A stretch of 8,103 nucleotides of DNA. Origin: Candidatus Methanophagales archaeon (GTDB lineage Archaea > Halobacteriota > Syntropharchaeia > Alkanophagales > Methanospirareceae). The notes under the pieces are model-generated. The model saw nothing but the letters and a program-made list of their open reading frames with translations, made no database searches and was not told where the DNA came from. A program made the translations under genes and the position numbers. Where the stretch lies: contig JACGMN010000116.1 of the NCBI GenBank assembly GCA_014061035.1, positions 1-8,103 of the forward strand, read 5' to 3'. Below, in pieces: positions 1-5,669 of the stretch; positions within the stretch are counted from its first letter, which is position 1; each line of letters starts with the position of its first letter.

Positions 1-29
1 AAGACACGAAATACCTTCTCAATAAAATC

Positions 30-84
30 TTTCATAAAGAGCACACGCCGAACAACCCTGCACCCCGAACCCCGAACCGTCACG
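30..84. repeat. Heptamer element copy A (right half only)
   Basis: This is the right half of the intergenic element described under copy D. Degenerate C-rich heptamers (CGAACAA, TGCACCC, CGAACCC, CGAACCG) run from 49 to 79. The preceding core (about 33-55, AAAGAGCACACG..GAACAACC) resembles the core of copy B at 1871-1893. The left half would lie outside the window, or is lost. The outer GTAGTTAC end is not recognisable. The copy stops 2 bases from the queE stop codon. Confidence 0.6.
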
Positions 85-86
85 TT

Positions 87-881
87 TTAAGGAATACGCA
101 TGAATTTATGCACTTGCGGAAGTACCATTACGTCTGGTAAAATACGCCCTGCGATCTCCGAGAGCTTAAATAGCTCTTCTATATCTGGTACGATACCAGC
201 ACGGTGCAGATGTGGCTGTGTTGTAATATTAACATTAACAGGCTGTAACACAAACTTTAACCTGGAATTAAAGCCCGCAAGATCATCGCATAGTTTTTCT
301 ATCTCGTCTACAGCAGTGTTTCTTATTACCACTATCTTTACTATCGTCTCTATTCCGCGATCCGCAGAGATTTTTACGCAGTCCATTGCGTTACTATAAA
401 GATTCTCGTAGTCCTTTTCTTCCACTGCTCGATGGCTCATCAGCTTTATGTCAATCGATGCGAAATCAAAACACTTAGAGTCAGCTAAGGACGCGAAAGC
501 GGTTGCCGAATACCCGTTCGTCTCTATAAAATTCTTTAAGTGCATGACAACCTTTGCCTCCGTTGCTATCTCTTTGACAAAAGAGTGGGATGTTAGAGGT
601 TCTCCGCCAGTATATGAAATACTATGGAGGTCAGGCGTGAGTAAGTCCTTCACACAATCTATCACGGCATTCGTGGAAAGCGGATTCCTCTTACTGTAGG
701 TTTCTTTGTTAAGTAAGAGCAGATTGCAAAATCTCGGCTTCGGATCACGCGCGGATGACGTATCACAATAGAAGCAGGAGAAATGGCAGCCCGCGAATCT
801 GATGAATATCTGTCGCTTACCTGCATACGGACCTTCACCTTGAAAAGAACTGAATATCTCTGTAATATGCCCTGCTTCCAT
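87..881 (-). CDS. queE: 7-carboxy-7-deazaguanine synthase (radical SAM), QueE
   Basis: QueE is a radical SAM enzyme that converts 6-carboxy-5,6,7,8-tetrahydropterin to 7-carboxy-7-deazaguanine, a step towards queuosine in bacteria and archaeosine in archaeal tRNA. Numbered from the chosen start (264 residues), the family N-terminus EIFSSFQGEG lies at 8-17. The cluster-binding motif is C32-x3-C36-x2-C39 followed by D40-T41, and the SAM-contacting TGGEP is at 91-95. The frame stays open up to 965, but the extra 28 residues are unlike the family and would overlap the upstream gene, so I chose the ATG at 881. A TATA-like TATAAA (907-912) sits about 28 bases upstream, which fits a leaderless transcript. 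The upstream gene ends 26 bases before it. No queC or queD is visible nearby. Function is inferred from family motifs. Confidence 0.88.
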   Translation of the reverse strand: MEAGHITEIFSSFQGEGPYAGKRQIFIRFAGCHFSCFYCDTSSARDPKPRFCNLLLLNKETYSKRNPLSTNAVIDCVKDLLTPDLHSISYTGGEPLTSHSFVKEIATEAKVVMHLKNFIETNGYSATAFASLADSKCFDFASIDIKLMSHRAVEEKDYENLYSNAMDCVKISADRGIETIVKIVVIRNTAVDEIEKLCDDLAGFNSRLKFVLQPVNVNITTQPHLHRAGIVPDIEELFKLSEIAGRILPDVMVLPQVHKFMRIP

Positions 882-906
882 TTGTATTTTTACAATATAC
901 TTATAC

Positions 907-912
907 TTTATA
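907..912 (-). promoter_or_regulatory. Possible TATA box for queE
   Basis: On the minus strand the sequence reads TATAAA, centred about 28 bases upstream of the queE ATG at 881. This is the spacing expected for an archaeal box A with transcription starting at or next to the start codon. It overlaps the stop codon of the upstream gene, so queE could be transcribed alone as well as by read-through. Confidence 0.4.
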
Positions 913-1723
913 ACAGTCTCTGCTGCAACGGATCGGTCAACGAGATCACAGACGTCATACGCCATTCAACACGGCTCTTTCCCCATATAAACTCTCCGTG
1001 CTCTCGCTCTACTGGTTCTAAGACGAAATAAACCCTATCTCCTCTTATCTCTATATCCTCACCACCCTCCTCCACGTCCATATCATGACCAACGCAGACG
1101 TTCTGATCGCAGAAGAACTGACATCTGGTATCGTAGAAGTAGAAACATCTGAATCTTGGCTTTGTCAAACCCAGTGTCTTCCCTTTCCACGCGTCCGTAT
1201 GCAAGAATTCGCCACTCTCCGCGATCTTTTCCGCAATCCGTATCCGCTTTTCATCAGTGTCTATACTTCGTAAGTACTCCATCCCATCACGTTTTAGCTT
1301 TATACTACCCGGTCTTCTGTCTTCTTCCGGGAAGAATTCTTCTACTTCCGCGGAGACCACGTCCCACCTCTGTAACCCGATTTTTAACGGATAAACGCGT
1401 TTCAACTCCCAGAATCCATCTACCGCTATTGCCCTGTCGTTTTTGACTGATAAAATCGTTAACTGCATCCTATCAGGTAATAGTTCACTAAACTTACCCT
1501 CCTCAAACCATCTTCGTAACGCCCATACCACCCTTTTTTCGTGTTTATGCCTAAACCGTACCAGTCCAATGTCACCCTGCAACTTATGCACATAGACATG
1601 ATAAGGCACTTTTTGCTTCAATCTCGTTGAACTATCCCTTATCTCGTTCCAGGTAACCGGCTTCGCTTTATCTTCCAGTATCCCTTCCACCTCTTTCTTG
1701 AATTTCTCGTAGACCATGCGCAC
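908..1723 (-). CDS. Uncharacterised 271-residue protein with N-terminal winged-helix-like region and Cys/His cluster
   Basis: I do not recognise a named family. Residues about 1-70 (EKFKKEVEGIL..PVTWNEIRD..QKVP..HKLQGDIGLVR) read like a small archaeal winged-helix-type module found in several unrelated proteins; this is recollection and not proven. The middle (80-160) is charged alpha/beta sequence. A metal-ligand-like group follows at C193, C201-x3-C205-x4-C210-x2-H213, within an aromatic-rich segment. There is no signal peptide or membrane segment. The open frame starts at a GTG (1723); an ATG two codons in (1717) is an alternative. A TATA box centred near 1748 is 26-31 bases upstream, so either start would be leaderless or nearly so. 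queE follows 26 bases downstream on the same strand, but a functional link is only a guess. Confidence 0.75.
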   Translation of the reverse strand: MRMVYEKFKKEVEGILEDKAKPVTWNEIRDSSTRLKQKVPYHVYVHKLQGDIGLVRFRHKHEKRVVWALRRWFEEGKFSELLPDRMQLTILSVKNDRAIAVDGFWELKRVYPLKIGLQRWDVVSAEVEEFFPEEDRRPGSIKLKRDGMEYLRSIDTDEKRIRIAEKIAESGEFLHTDAWKGKTLGLTKPRFRCFYFYDTRCQFFCDQNVCVGHDMDVEEGGEDIEIRGDRVYFVLEPVEREHGEFIWGKSRVEWRMTSVISLTDPLQQRLL

Positions 1724-1744
1724 GCTATGCCATCAGTAATTTAT

Positions 1745-1752
1745 TATATAAA
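1745..1752 (-). promoter_or_regulatory. TATA box of the 271-residue gene
   Basis: The minus strand reads TTTATATA, centred about 26 bases before the GTG at 1723 and about 31 before the ATG at 1717. It is in an AT-only stretch. The outer end of repeat copy B (1767) lies about 15 bases further upstream. Confidence 0.55.
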
Positions 1753-1766
1753 TTTAAAACATGAAT

Positions 1767-1927
1767 GTAACTACTCAGGTTCAAAGTTCAGGGGTTCGCG
1801 GTTCACGGTTCACGGTTCAAGGTTAGACCGATAAAAAGTGAACTGTTTGAGGATATATTTCAAGAAATATGAAGAGCGCACGGTGAACAACCGTGAACCT
1901 TTAACCTTGAACTTGACAACCTGAGTA
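1767..1927. repeat. Heptamer inverted-repeat element, copy B (complete)
   Basis: The left arm (1777-1826) is a run of heptamers: AGGTTCA, AAGTTCA, GGGTTCG, three CGGTTCA units and AGGTTAG. The right arm (1884-1921) carries complementary units (TGAACAA, TGAACCT, TTAACCT, TGAACTT). The ends are a perfect 10-base inverted repeat, TACTCAGGTT at 1772-1781 and AACCTGAGTA at 1918-1927. The left end extends outward as GTAACTACTC, matching the inverted right ends of copies C and D. The core between the arms is AT-rich. The element lies between divergent genes and ends 21 bases before the sec61-beta ATG. Confidence 0.85.
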
Positions 1928-1948
1928 TAAGGAAAGAGGGAAAAGGCA

Positions 1949-2170
1949 ATGGTAAAAGGAAAGGGAGTAGGAAGAGTAAAGAAGATGGGAAAGACTGCTG
2001 GTGGTGGTGACGATCGCGGACTTATGTCCTCTGCCGGATTGATGCGGTATTACGATACTGAAGAATCATCGGTGAAGGTATCACCGAAGACGATACTGCT
2101 CATAGGCGTGTTTATTGGCATTTTGGTCATCGGTCTGCAGATATATTTCGGTGTCTGGCCACCATCGTGA
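1949..2170 (+). CDS. secG: Preprotein translocase subunit Sec61-beta (archaeal SecG)
   Basis: This is the small tail-anchored subunit of the archaeal SecYEbeta translocon, located in the cytoplasmic membrane with its N-terminus inside. The 73-residue protein shows the family pattern: a basic Gly-rich N-terminus, the conserved GLMSSAGLMRYYD (about 24-36), a short polar linker ending in SPKT, and one C-terminal membrane helix (about 49-68, ILLIGVFIGILVIGL). Archaeal homologues are usually 50-60 residues. The first 12 residues may therefore be extra, and the in-frame ATG at 1985, preceded by the purine-rich AGGAAGAG, is a credible alternative start. moaC follows 12 bases downstream, so the two are probably co-transcribed. 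No strong TATA box is visible; GTATAAGG at 1925-1932, at the edge of repeat B, is a weak candidate. Confidence 0.88.
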   Translation: MVKGKGVGRVKKMGKTAGGGDDRGLMSSAGLMRYYDTEESSVKVSPKTILLIGVFIGILVIGLQIYFGVWPPS

Positions 2171-2182
2171 GGTCGATCAACA

Positions 2183-2653
2183 ATGCCGCGGTACAGTTAT
2201 AGCACGGGTACTGGTATGGTGGATATAAGCGAGAAAGGCGATCTCGAACGTGTAGCTACAGCTTCCGGTAGGATACAATTGCAGAGTAGCACGATAGAGA
2301 AGATAATTGGTGGAACGACCAGGAAGGCGAATGTGCTTGAATCTGCAGAAACGGCTGCTATATTAGCAGTGAAAAAGACGCCTTATATGATTCCACTCTG
2401 TCACCAGATAAATATCGAAAGTGTAAAAGTTGTCTTCGAAGTAGACGAAGCTGTTATAAAAGCAGAAGTAACGGTGAAATCGACCGGAAAAACCGGTGTA
2501 GAGATGGATGCACTACATGGTCTATCAGTGGCGTTGCTGACGATCTGGGACATGGTGAAAGTGGAGGAGAAGGACGAGACAGGGAATTATCCGGATACGA
2601 GGATAGAAGCGATACGGGTAGATGTAAAGCGCAAAATGGAGATCAAGATGTAA
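2183..2653 (+). CDS. moaC: Cyclic pyranopterin monophosphate synthase MoaC
   Basis: MoaC acts after MoaA in molybdenum/tungsten cofactor synthesis, converting 3',8-cyclo-7,8-dihydro-GTP to cyclic pyranopterin monophosphate in the cytoplasm. At 156 residues it has normal family length. Landmarks are MVDIS at 12-16, KKTPYMIPLCH at 64-74 with the conserved LCH, TGVEMDAL at 104-111, and the catalytic segment LLTIWDMVK at 118-126, with D123 and K126 in the positions of the active-site Asp and Lys. The C-terminus ends in a basic tail without the Gly-rich ending of many bacterial forms. It sits 12 bases behind sec61-beta, probably in the same transcript. Tungsten or molybdenum formylmethanofuran dehydrogenase would be an obvious user of the cofactor in a methanogen-like cell (inference). 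Confidence 0.93.
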   Translation: MPRYSYSTGTGMVDISEKGDLERVATASGRIQLQSSTIEKIIGGTTRKANVLESAETAAILAVKKTPYMIPLCHQINIESVKVVFEVDEAVIKAEVTVKSTGKTGVEMDALHGLSVALLTIWDMVKVEEKDETGNYPDTRIEAIRVDVKRKMEIKM

Positions 2654-2660
2654 TGCTCAT

Positions 2661-2783
2661 GTTTGGGGTTCGGGGTTCACGGTTAGAGAATGATGAACAT
2701 AAACCAGTATGAAGATAAGACAATCAACCGTGAACCGTGAACCTTGAACCGTGAACCCTGAACCCAACAACCCGGGTAGTTAC
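2661..2783. repeat. Heptamer inverted-repeat element, copy C
   Basis: A short left arm (2666-2686: GGGTTCG, GGGTTCA, CGGTTAG) faces a longer right arm (2724-2765: six units of TGAACCB type). The right end reads CGGGTAGTTAC (2773-2783), the inverted terminal motif seen in copies B and D. The core contains AGTATGAAGA (2706-2715), similar to AATATGAAGA in copy B. The element fills the whole gap between convergent moaC and rps6e, starting about 8 bases after the moaC stop and ending 3 bases from the rps6e stop. A hairpin could act as a bidirectional terminator here, but the same element also sits between divergent genes. Confidence 0.85.
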
Positions 2784-2786
2784 GAA

Positions 2787-3173
2787 TTATCCGCCTTCCG
2801 CCTTTACCAGTAGCTCATCGAGTGGCTTTTTCCCATAATCTTTTATTATTACGTTGATCTGCAAGATATCCATGGAGATCTCGTTACCGCGGACAGATTT
2901 CCGCCGCCGTTTACCCTGCTCTCTCGGCCGGTACCCGGGCGGATTAGTGATTAAAATCCGTTTTCGCGCCGTACCTGCGACATCCTTACGCATCGGCATA
3001 CCCTGCCTATCCGATCCACCGGTTATCTCCAATGCATAGCCCTCTAAGCCGATAATATCTGCGTCTACAACGTCTCCGATACGTTTCCCAACGAACAAAG
3101 CATTCGCTTCTGCATCCTTGCCTTCAACCTTATACGCCTTCCCGGTTCCTACATCACTTATCACAATCTGCAT
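2787..3173 (-). CDS. rps6e: 30S ribosomal protein S6e
   Basis: This is the archaeal/eukaryotic-type small-subunit ribosomal protein S6e. The 128-residue length is typical for archaea. Family hallmarks are all present: MQIVISD..TGKAYKVE at the start, GKRIGDVVDADIIGL at about 29-43, ITGGSDRQGMPMR (about 50-62), the basic KRIL..PGYRPREQGKRRRKSVRGN region (about 71-97) that contacts rRNA, and ISMDILQINVIIKDYGKKPLDEL near the C-terminus. It is a single gene between repeat copies C and D, divergent from mch. A possible TATA element (ATTTAAATA, minus strand, 3215-3223) lies directly against the left end of copy D. Confidence 0.96.
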   Translation of the reverse strand: MQIVISDVGTGKAYKVEGKDAEANALFVGKRIGDVVDADIIGLEGYALEITGGSDRQGMPMRKDVAGTARKRILITNPPGYRPREQGKRRRKSVRGNEISMDILQINVIIKDYGKKPLDELLVKAEGG

Positions 3174-3214
3174 TTTGATCTTGTATCCTAATATACTAAA
3201 GTACTGCGTACTTC

Positions 3215-3223
3215 TATTTAAAT
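3215..3223 (-). promoter_or_regulatory. Possible TATA box for rps6e
   Basis: The minus strand reads ATTTAAATA, about 46 bases upstream of the rps6e ATG, which would give a leader of about 20 bases. It immediately abuts the first heptamer of repeat D at 3224. A second AT-rich candidate (3188-3199) is closer to the gene. Confidence 0.3.
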
Positions 3224-3392
3224 GGGTTCACGGTTCAAGGTTCAAGGTTTAGGGTTCAGGGTTCAGGGTTCAGGGTTCATAGATCATGAATCCGGTATAA
3301 GTTTTAATCTTTGGATTTAGGATTTAGTATTTTTATATGCCAACCCGTGAACCGTGAACCTTGAACCCTGAACTCCGAACCCGAGTAGTTAC
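3224..3392. repeat. Heptamer inverted-repeat element, copy D (longest copy)
   Basis: The left arm is eight exact, gapless heptamers at 3224-3279: GGGTTCA, CGGTTCA, AGGTTCA, AGGTTTA and four GGGTTCA. The right arm at 3341-3382 has six complementary units (CAACCCG, TGAACCG, TGAACCT, TGAACCC, TGAACTC, CGAACCC) and ends in GAGTAGTTAC (3383-3392). The arms can pair into a long imperfect hairpin around a 61-base AT-rich core (3280-3340). Positions 3317-3338 of the core are identical to 5666-5687 in copy E. The last four left-arm units also match a G-quadruplex pattern. The element fills most of the divergent intergenic space between rps6e and mch. Confidence 0.9.
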
Positions 3393-3400
3393 CTCATGCC

Positions 3401-3407
3401 TTTATAA
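3401..3407 (+). promoter_or_regulatory. Probable TATA box of mch
   Basis: TTTATAA lies about 55 bases before the mch ATG. Initiation about 26 bases downstream (near 3430) would give a leader of about 30 bases that includes the ribosome-binding site GGTGG at 3447-3451. Another AT-rich stretch (3422-3440) is too close to the gene to leave room for that site. The end of repeat D is 8 bases upstream. Confidence 0.45.
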
Positions 3408-3446
3408 GTAGGTGCATGACGTTATATATAATTATAATATAGTAAA

Positions 3447-3451
3447 GGTGG
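3447..3451 (+). promoter_or_regulatory. Ribosome-binding site of mch
   Basis: GGTGG, within AAAGGTGGAAG, lies 7 bases before the ATG at 3459 and matches the anti-Shine-Dalgarno end of archaeal 16S rRNA. It supports the chosen mch start. Confidence 0.7.
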
Positions 3452-3458
3452 AAGAGAA

Positions 3459-4427
3459 ATGATAAGTATAAATAAGTATGGGTTTGATGTATTCGAGGAG
3501 ATGGAGGATTATGCGGATGAGTTGCGAGTAGGTATATTGGAGCTGGATAACGGGACGACGCTCATAGACGCAGGTGTGGAAGAAGAAGGCGGATTTGATG
3601 CGGGAGTATACGTATCGAAGATATGCATGGCTGGACTTGCAAGTGTAACATTTAGCAGTCTCGAGGTCGGCAAATTGGTCGTTCCTGCGGTAATTGTTAC
3701 TACTGACCATCCGGTGCTCGCGTGCATGGCATCGCAATTCGCGGGCTGGCAGATAAAGACGAAGAATTTCTTCGGTATGGGCTCCGGACCTGCACGGGCG
3801 CTTTCACTCAATCCACGCAAATTGTACGATGAGATTGGGTATACTGACGATGCAGATGCGGCGGTATTGGTACTGGAAAGCAGCACGCTACCAGATGAAG
3901 AAGTAACAACGGAGATTGCGACTGCATGTGGGGTGGAACCAGAAGATCTTTTTATCGTGGTCGCACCAACAGCATCTATCGCGGGCTCTGTACAGGTATC
4001 AGCGCGTGGCGTAGAGACCGGAATTCACAAGCTCGAGACTTTAGGGTTTGACATAAACTGCATAGAGCATGGACATGGTATCATACCGATCTCACCGCTT
4101 GTCGGCGACGATGTGAGATGTATGGGTTCAACCAATGATTGCATCATATACTGTGGCCGTGTGTACTATACGGTAGATTACGAGAAGGAGAAGATAGAGG
4201 AATTGAAGGATTATGTAAAGAAAGTGCCGTCACAGAATTCGAAGGATTATGGGAAGCCGTTCTACGTCACCTTTAAAGCAGCGGGATTTGATTTCTATAA
4301 AATAGACAATGCTATGTTCGCACCGGCAGAGATTACGGTAAACGAAGTGAATAGCGGGCAGACGTTTACGAGCGGAACGGTAAATCCTGAGGTGCTGCTG
4401 GAGTCTTTTGGGGTAGAGACGTTATAA
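3459..4427 (+). CDS. mch: N5,N10-methenyltetrahydromethanopterin cyclohydrolase
   Basis: Mch interconverts N5-formyl- and N5,N10-methenyl-tetrahydromethanopterin in the cytoplasm. This is a core step of methanogenesis from CO2 and of its reversal in methane or alkane oxidation. The 322-residue length matches the family (about 315-325). Recognisable blocks are DAGVEEEGGFDAG at about 37-49, TTDHPVLACMASQFAGW at 81-97, GMGSGPARALS at 106-116, VAPTASIAGSVQVSAR at 168-183, and SPLVGDDVRCMGSTNDCIIY at about 212-231. A strong ribosome-binding site 7 bases upstream fixes the start. It stands alone, divergent from rps6e and convergent with the phosphoribosyltransferase gene, 72 bases away. This gene is the strongest taxonomic indicator in the window; H4MPT-dependent bacterial methylotrophs also have Mch, but the neighbours here are archaeal. 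Confidence 0.97.
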   Translation: MISINKYGFDVFEEMEDYADELRVGILELDNGTTLIDAGVEEEGGFDAGVYVSKICMAGLASVTFSSLEVGKLVVPAVIVTTDHPVLACMASQFAGWQIKTKNFFGMGSGPARALSLNPRKLYDEIGYTDDADAAVLVLESSTLPDEEVTTEIATACGVEPEDLFIVVAPTASIAGSVQVSARGVETGIHKLETLGFDINCIEHGHGIIPISPLVGDDVRCMGSTNDCIIYCGRVYYTVDYEKEKIEELKDYVKKVPSQNSKDYGKPFYVTFKAAGFDFYKIDNAMFAPAEITVNEVNSGQTFTSGTVNPEVLLESFGVETL

Positions 4428-4499
4428 GTATAAATAACATACAAGCAGAGAAGGGAGTGAGCAGAGAAGAGAGTTCTGATTTGTTCTTAGGAGACCTTG

Positions 4500-5183
4500 C
4501 TACAGCAGCCACACTTCCTTCTCATCTTCCTTTTTATTCCTTATTCTACCGTGAAATTCCATATTCTCTAATACTTCCTTTAACAGCGTATAAGACGCAG
4601 AAAAGTCAAACTCCTCTTTCATAGCGATTTTTAACTCGTTCAAGCCCATTCCTCTCTTTTCTTTACCTATTATCTTCTCTAATAATTCCATCATATCCTC
4701 TTGAATGCTCCACGGATATACTACCCATTTCCAATCGCGTATCAGCTCACCATAGAAATCAGGTACGAAACCGGAAGAAGTCTTGTGTTGCATAGTCGCG
4801 GTCTTTACATCCTTTGCGCCCATGGATTTGACGTACTCAACGGCGAGGTTTAAGCTCTCTCCCGTGTCGGTTATATCATCTGCTATTATTACTCGCTTCC
4901 CGCGTATCAGCTCACGAGCCTTCTCATCAAGTCCGTATTTCAGCTTTGCACCGCCGGTAATCGTGGCTGTTATTCCCCAGTGTTCCATCTTCACACTGAA
5001 CAAATCCTTGAGTAGAAAGAAATCGCAGAGCATACGAGCTAAAAACAGCCCACCTCTTGCTACTCCGATCATAACTTCCGGCTTGTATCCTTCAGCCTTT
5101 ATCACTACGCTTGCGTCTCTGCAGAGGTCGTATGCATAGTTCCAATCAACTACCGTACAGGTGAATTTATCGCGCATTGGCAT
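4500..5183 (-). CDS. Nucleotide phosphoribosyltransferase (COG2236/xanthine-hypoxanthine type) with C-terminal extension
   Basis: This is a type I phosphoribosyltransferase of the archaeal Hpt/Gpt-like group, expected to join a purine base (hypoxanthine, xanthine or guanine) to PRPP in salvage. From the chosen start it has 227 residues. VVDWNYAYDL lies at 11-20, VMIGVARGGL at 37-46, the VKMEHWG block at 64-70, the PRPP-binding signature VIIADDITDTGES at 98-110, and the conserved TATMQHK at 128-134. Residues about 165-227 form an extra charged helical tail (MGLNELKIAMKEEF..YTLLKEVLENMEFHGRI) that looks like a winged-helix domain. The frame is open to 5312, but the added 43 residues are hydrophobic and unlike the family, and they overlap the neighbouring remnant, so I chose the ATG at 5183 (5177 is also possible). 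Exact base specificity cannot be read from the sequence. Confidence 0.85.
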   Translation of the reverse strand: MPMRDKFTCTVVDWNYAYDLCRDASVVIKAEGYKPEVMIGVARGGLFLARMLCDFFLLKDLFSVKMEHWGITATITGGAKLKYGLDEKARELIRGKRVIIADDITDTGESLNLAVEYVKSMGAKDVKTATMQHKTSSGFVPDFYGELIRDWKWVVYPWSIQEDMMELLEKIIGKEKRGMGLNELKIAMKEEFDFSASYTLLKEVLENMEFHGRIRNKKEDEKEVWLL

Positions 5184-5234
5184 TGTATTACGTTGTATTT
5201 GTTGTATTGTATTAATATTGTGACATATTGTGAC
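5183..5234. repeat. Short direct repeats upstream of the phosphoribosyltransferase gene
   Basis: TTGTATT occurs four times (starting at 5183, 5193, 5202 and 5207). It is followed by a perfect tandem decamer ATATTGTGAC at 5215-5224 and 5225-5234. On the coding strand of the leftward gene these read AATACAA and GTCACAATAT. They cover the expected core promoter and 5' end of that gene, so they could be operator sites. No protein is known to bind them. Confidence 0.5.
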
Positions 5235-5268
5235 TGTACTATGAATGACAATATCAAAAAGATTATAA

Positions 5269-5290
5269 GAGGCAAATAGGAGGCAAATAA
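5269..5290 (+). repeat. Tandem 11-mer containing a Shine-Dalgarno site
   Basis: GAGGCAAATAG (5269-5279) is followed directly by GAGGCAAATAA (5280-5290), a 10/11 match. The junction creates AGGAGG at 5278-5283, 7 bases before the ATG at 5291. This is a good ribosome-binding site and marks that ATG as the original start of the remnant gene. Confidence 0.55.
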
Positions 5291-5669
5291 ATGCTCTATA
5301 TCCAACCTCCACAAGTACTCGACTGCATCATAAGATTTAGCGGAATAGGCGATGCTCGAACTTTATATTGCAAATTACTGAACTATGATTATCAAGATTT
5401 ACCAATTCAGATCGAAGATTCACATAACCGGCCCTAAATACGAGCCGGAATCAAGATACAAATTCGTTATATGTAGATATGTGGTAGGGAAATACGAGAA
5501 ATTGAGAACGGCATCGGAGCGGTTGTGTGAAACTTATGCATTGGATACCAATACTCCAACAGAACTAAAAACGAAACACGATGATGCTTTTAATCTCGAA
5601 GCGGTTACGAAACAATTTTACAGTGAATACAAAGCGATATTAGATAAAGATAAACAAATCCAAAATTAG
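5291..5669 (+). pseudogene. Remnant of a type II (IIG-like) restriction-modification protein, N-terminal region, frameshifted and truncated
   Basis: Two overlapping frames look like pieces of one protein. Frame 1 starts at the ATG 5291, behind a good ribosome-binding site, and encodes 48 residues (IRFSGIGDARTLY..LPIQIED) before a TAA at 5435. In the +1 frame, from about 5424 to 5666, the sequence reads KYEPESRYKFV..VVGKYEKLRTASERL..AFNLEAVTKQFYSEYKAIL. The FN.E.VTK.FY.EYK pattern is what I recall from the N-terminal part of large restriction-modification methylases, just before the methyltransferase domain. The ATG-started frame at 5385-5669 (94 residues) would be its apparent open frame, but its first 13 or so residues are probably out-of-frame noise. 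The stop at 5667-5669 lies in the repeat E core, so the gene's downstream part was lost at that junction. Homology is from memory; a genuine small protein is the alternative. Confidence 0.55.

Noticed and set aside
882..965. Longer start of queE at 965
   Set aside because: It would overlap the upstream gene by 58 bases and add a non-family N-terminus. A TATA box spaced for the ATG at 881 supports the shorter form.
1777..1826. tRNA gene suggested by GGTTCAA/GGTTCGC (T-loop-like words)
   Set aside because: The words recur every 7 bases, and there is no acceptor stem, D-arm or anticodon arm around them.
2661..2783. Dedicated bidirectional terminator between moaC and rps6e
   Set aside because: The same element also occurs between divergent genes and upstream of promoters, so termination is not its general role, though this copy may have that effect.
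3245..3279. Telomere-like repeat or chromosome end
   Set aside because: The resemblance to telomeric units is only in composition. The repeat is internal, flanked by intact genes and paired with an inverted arm.
3224..3382. CRISPR-like array
   Set aside because: The repeat unit is only 7 bases, units are directly adjacent with no unique spacers, and the second arm is inverted. No cas genes are present.
4428..4499. Terminator in the 72-base gap between mch and the phosphoribosyltransferase
   Set aside because: Only a weak T-rich stretch (about 4475-4488) is visible, with no convincing hairpin.
4778..5312. Longer start of the phosphoribosyltransferase at 5312
   Set aside because: The extra 43 residues have no family resemblance and overlap the promoter repeats and the divergent restriction-modification remnant.
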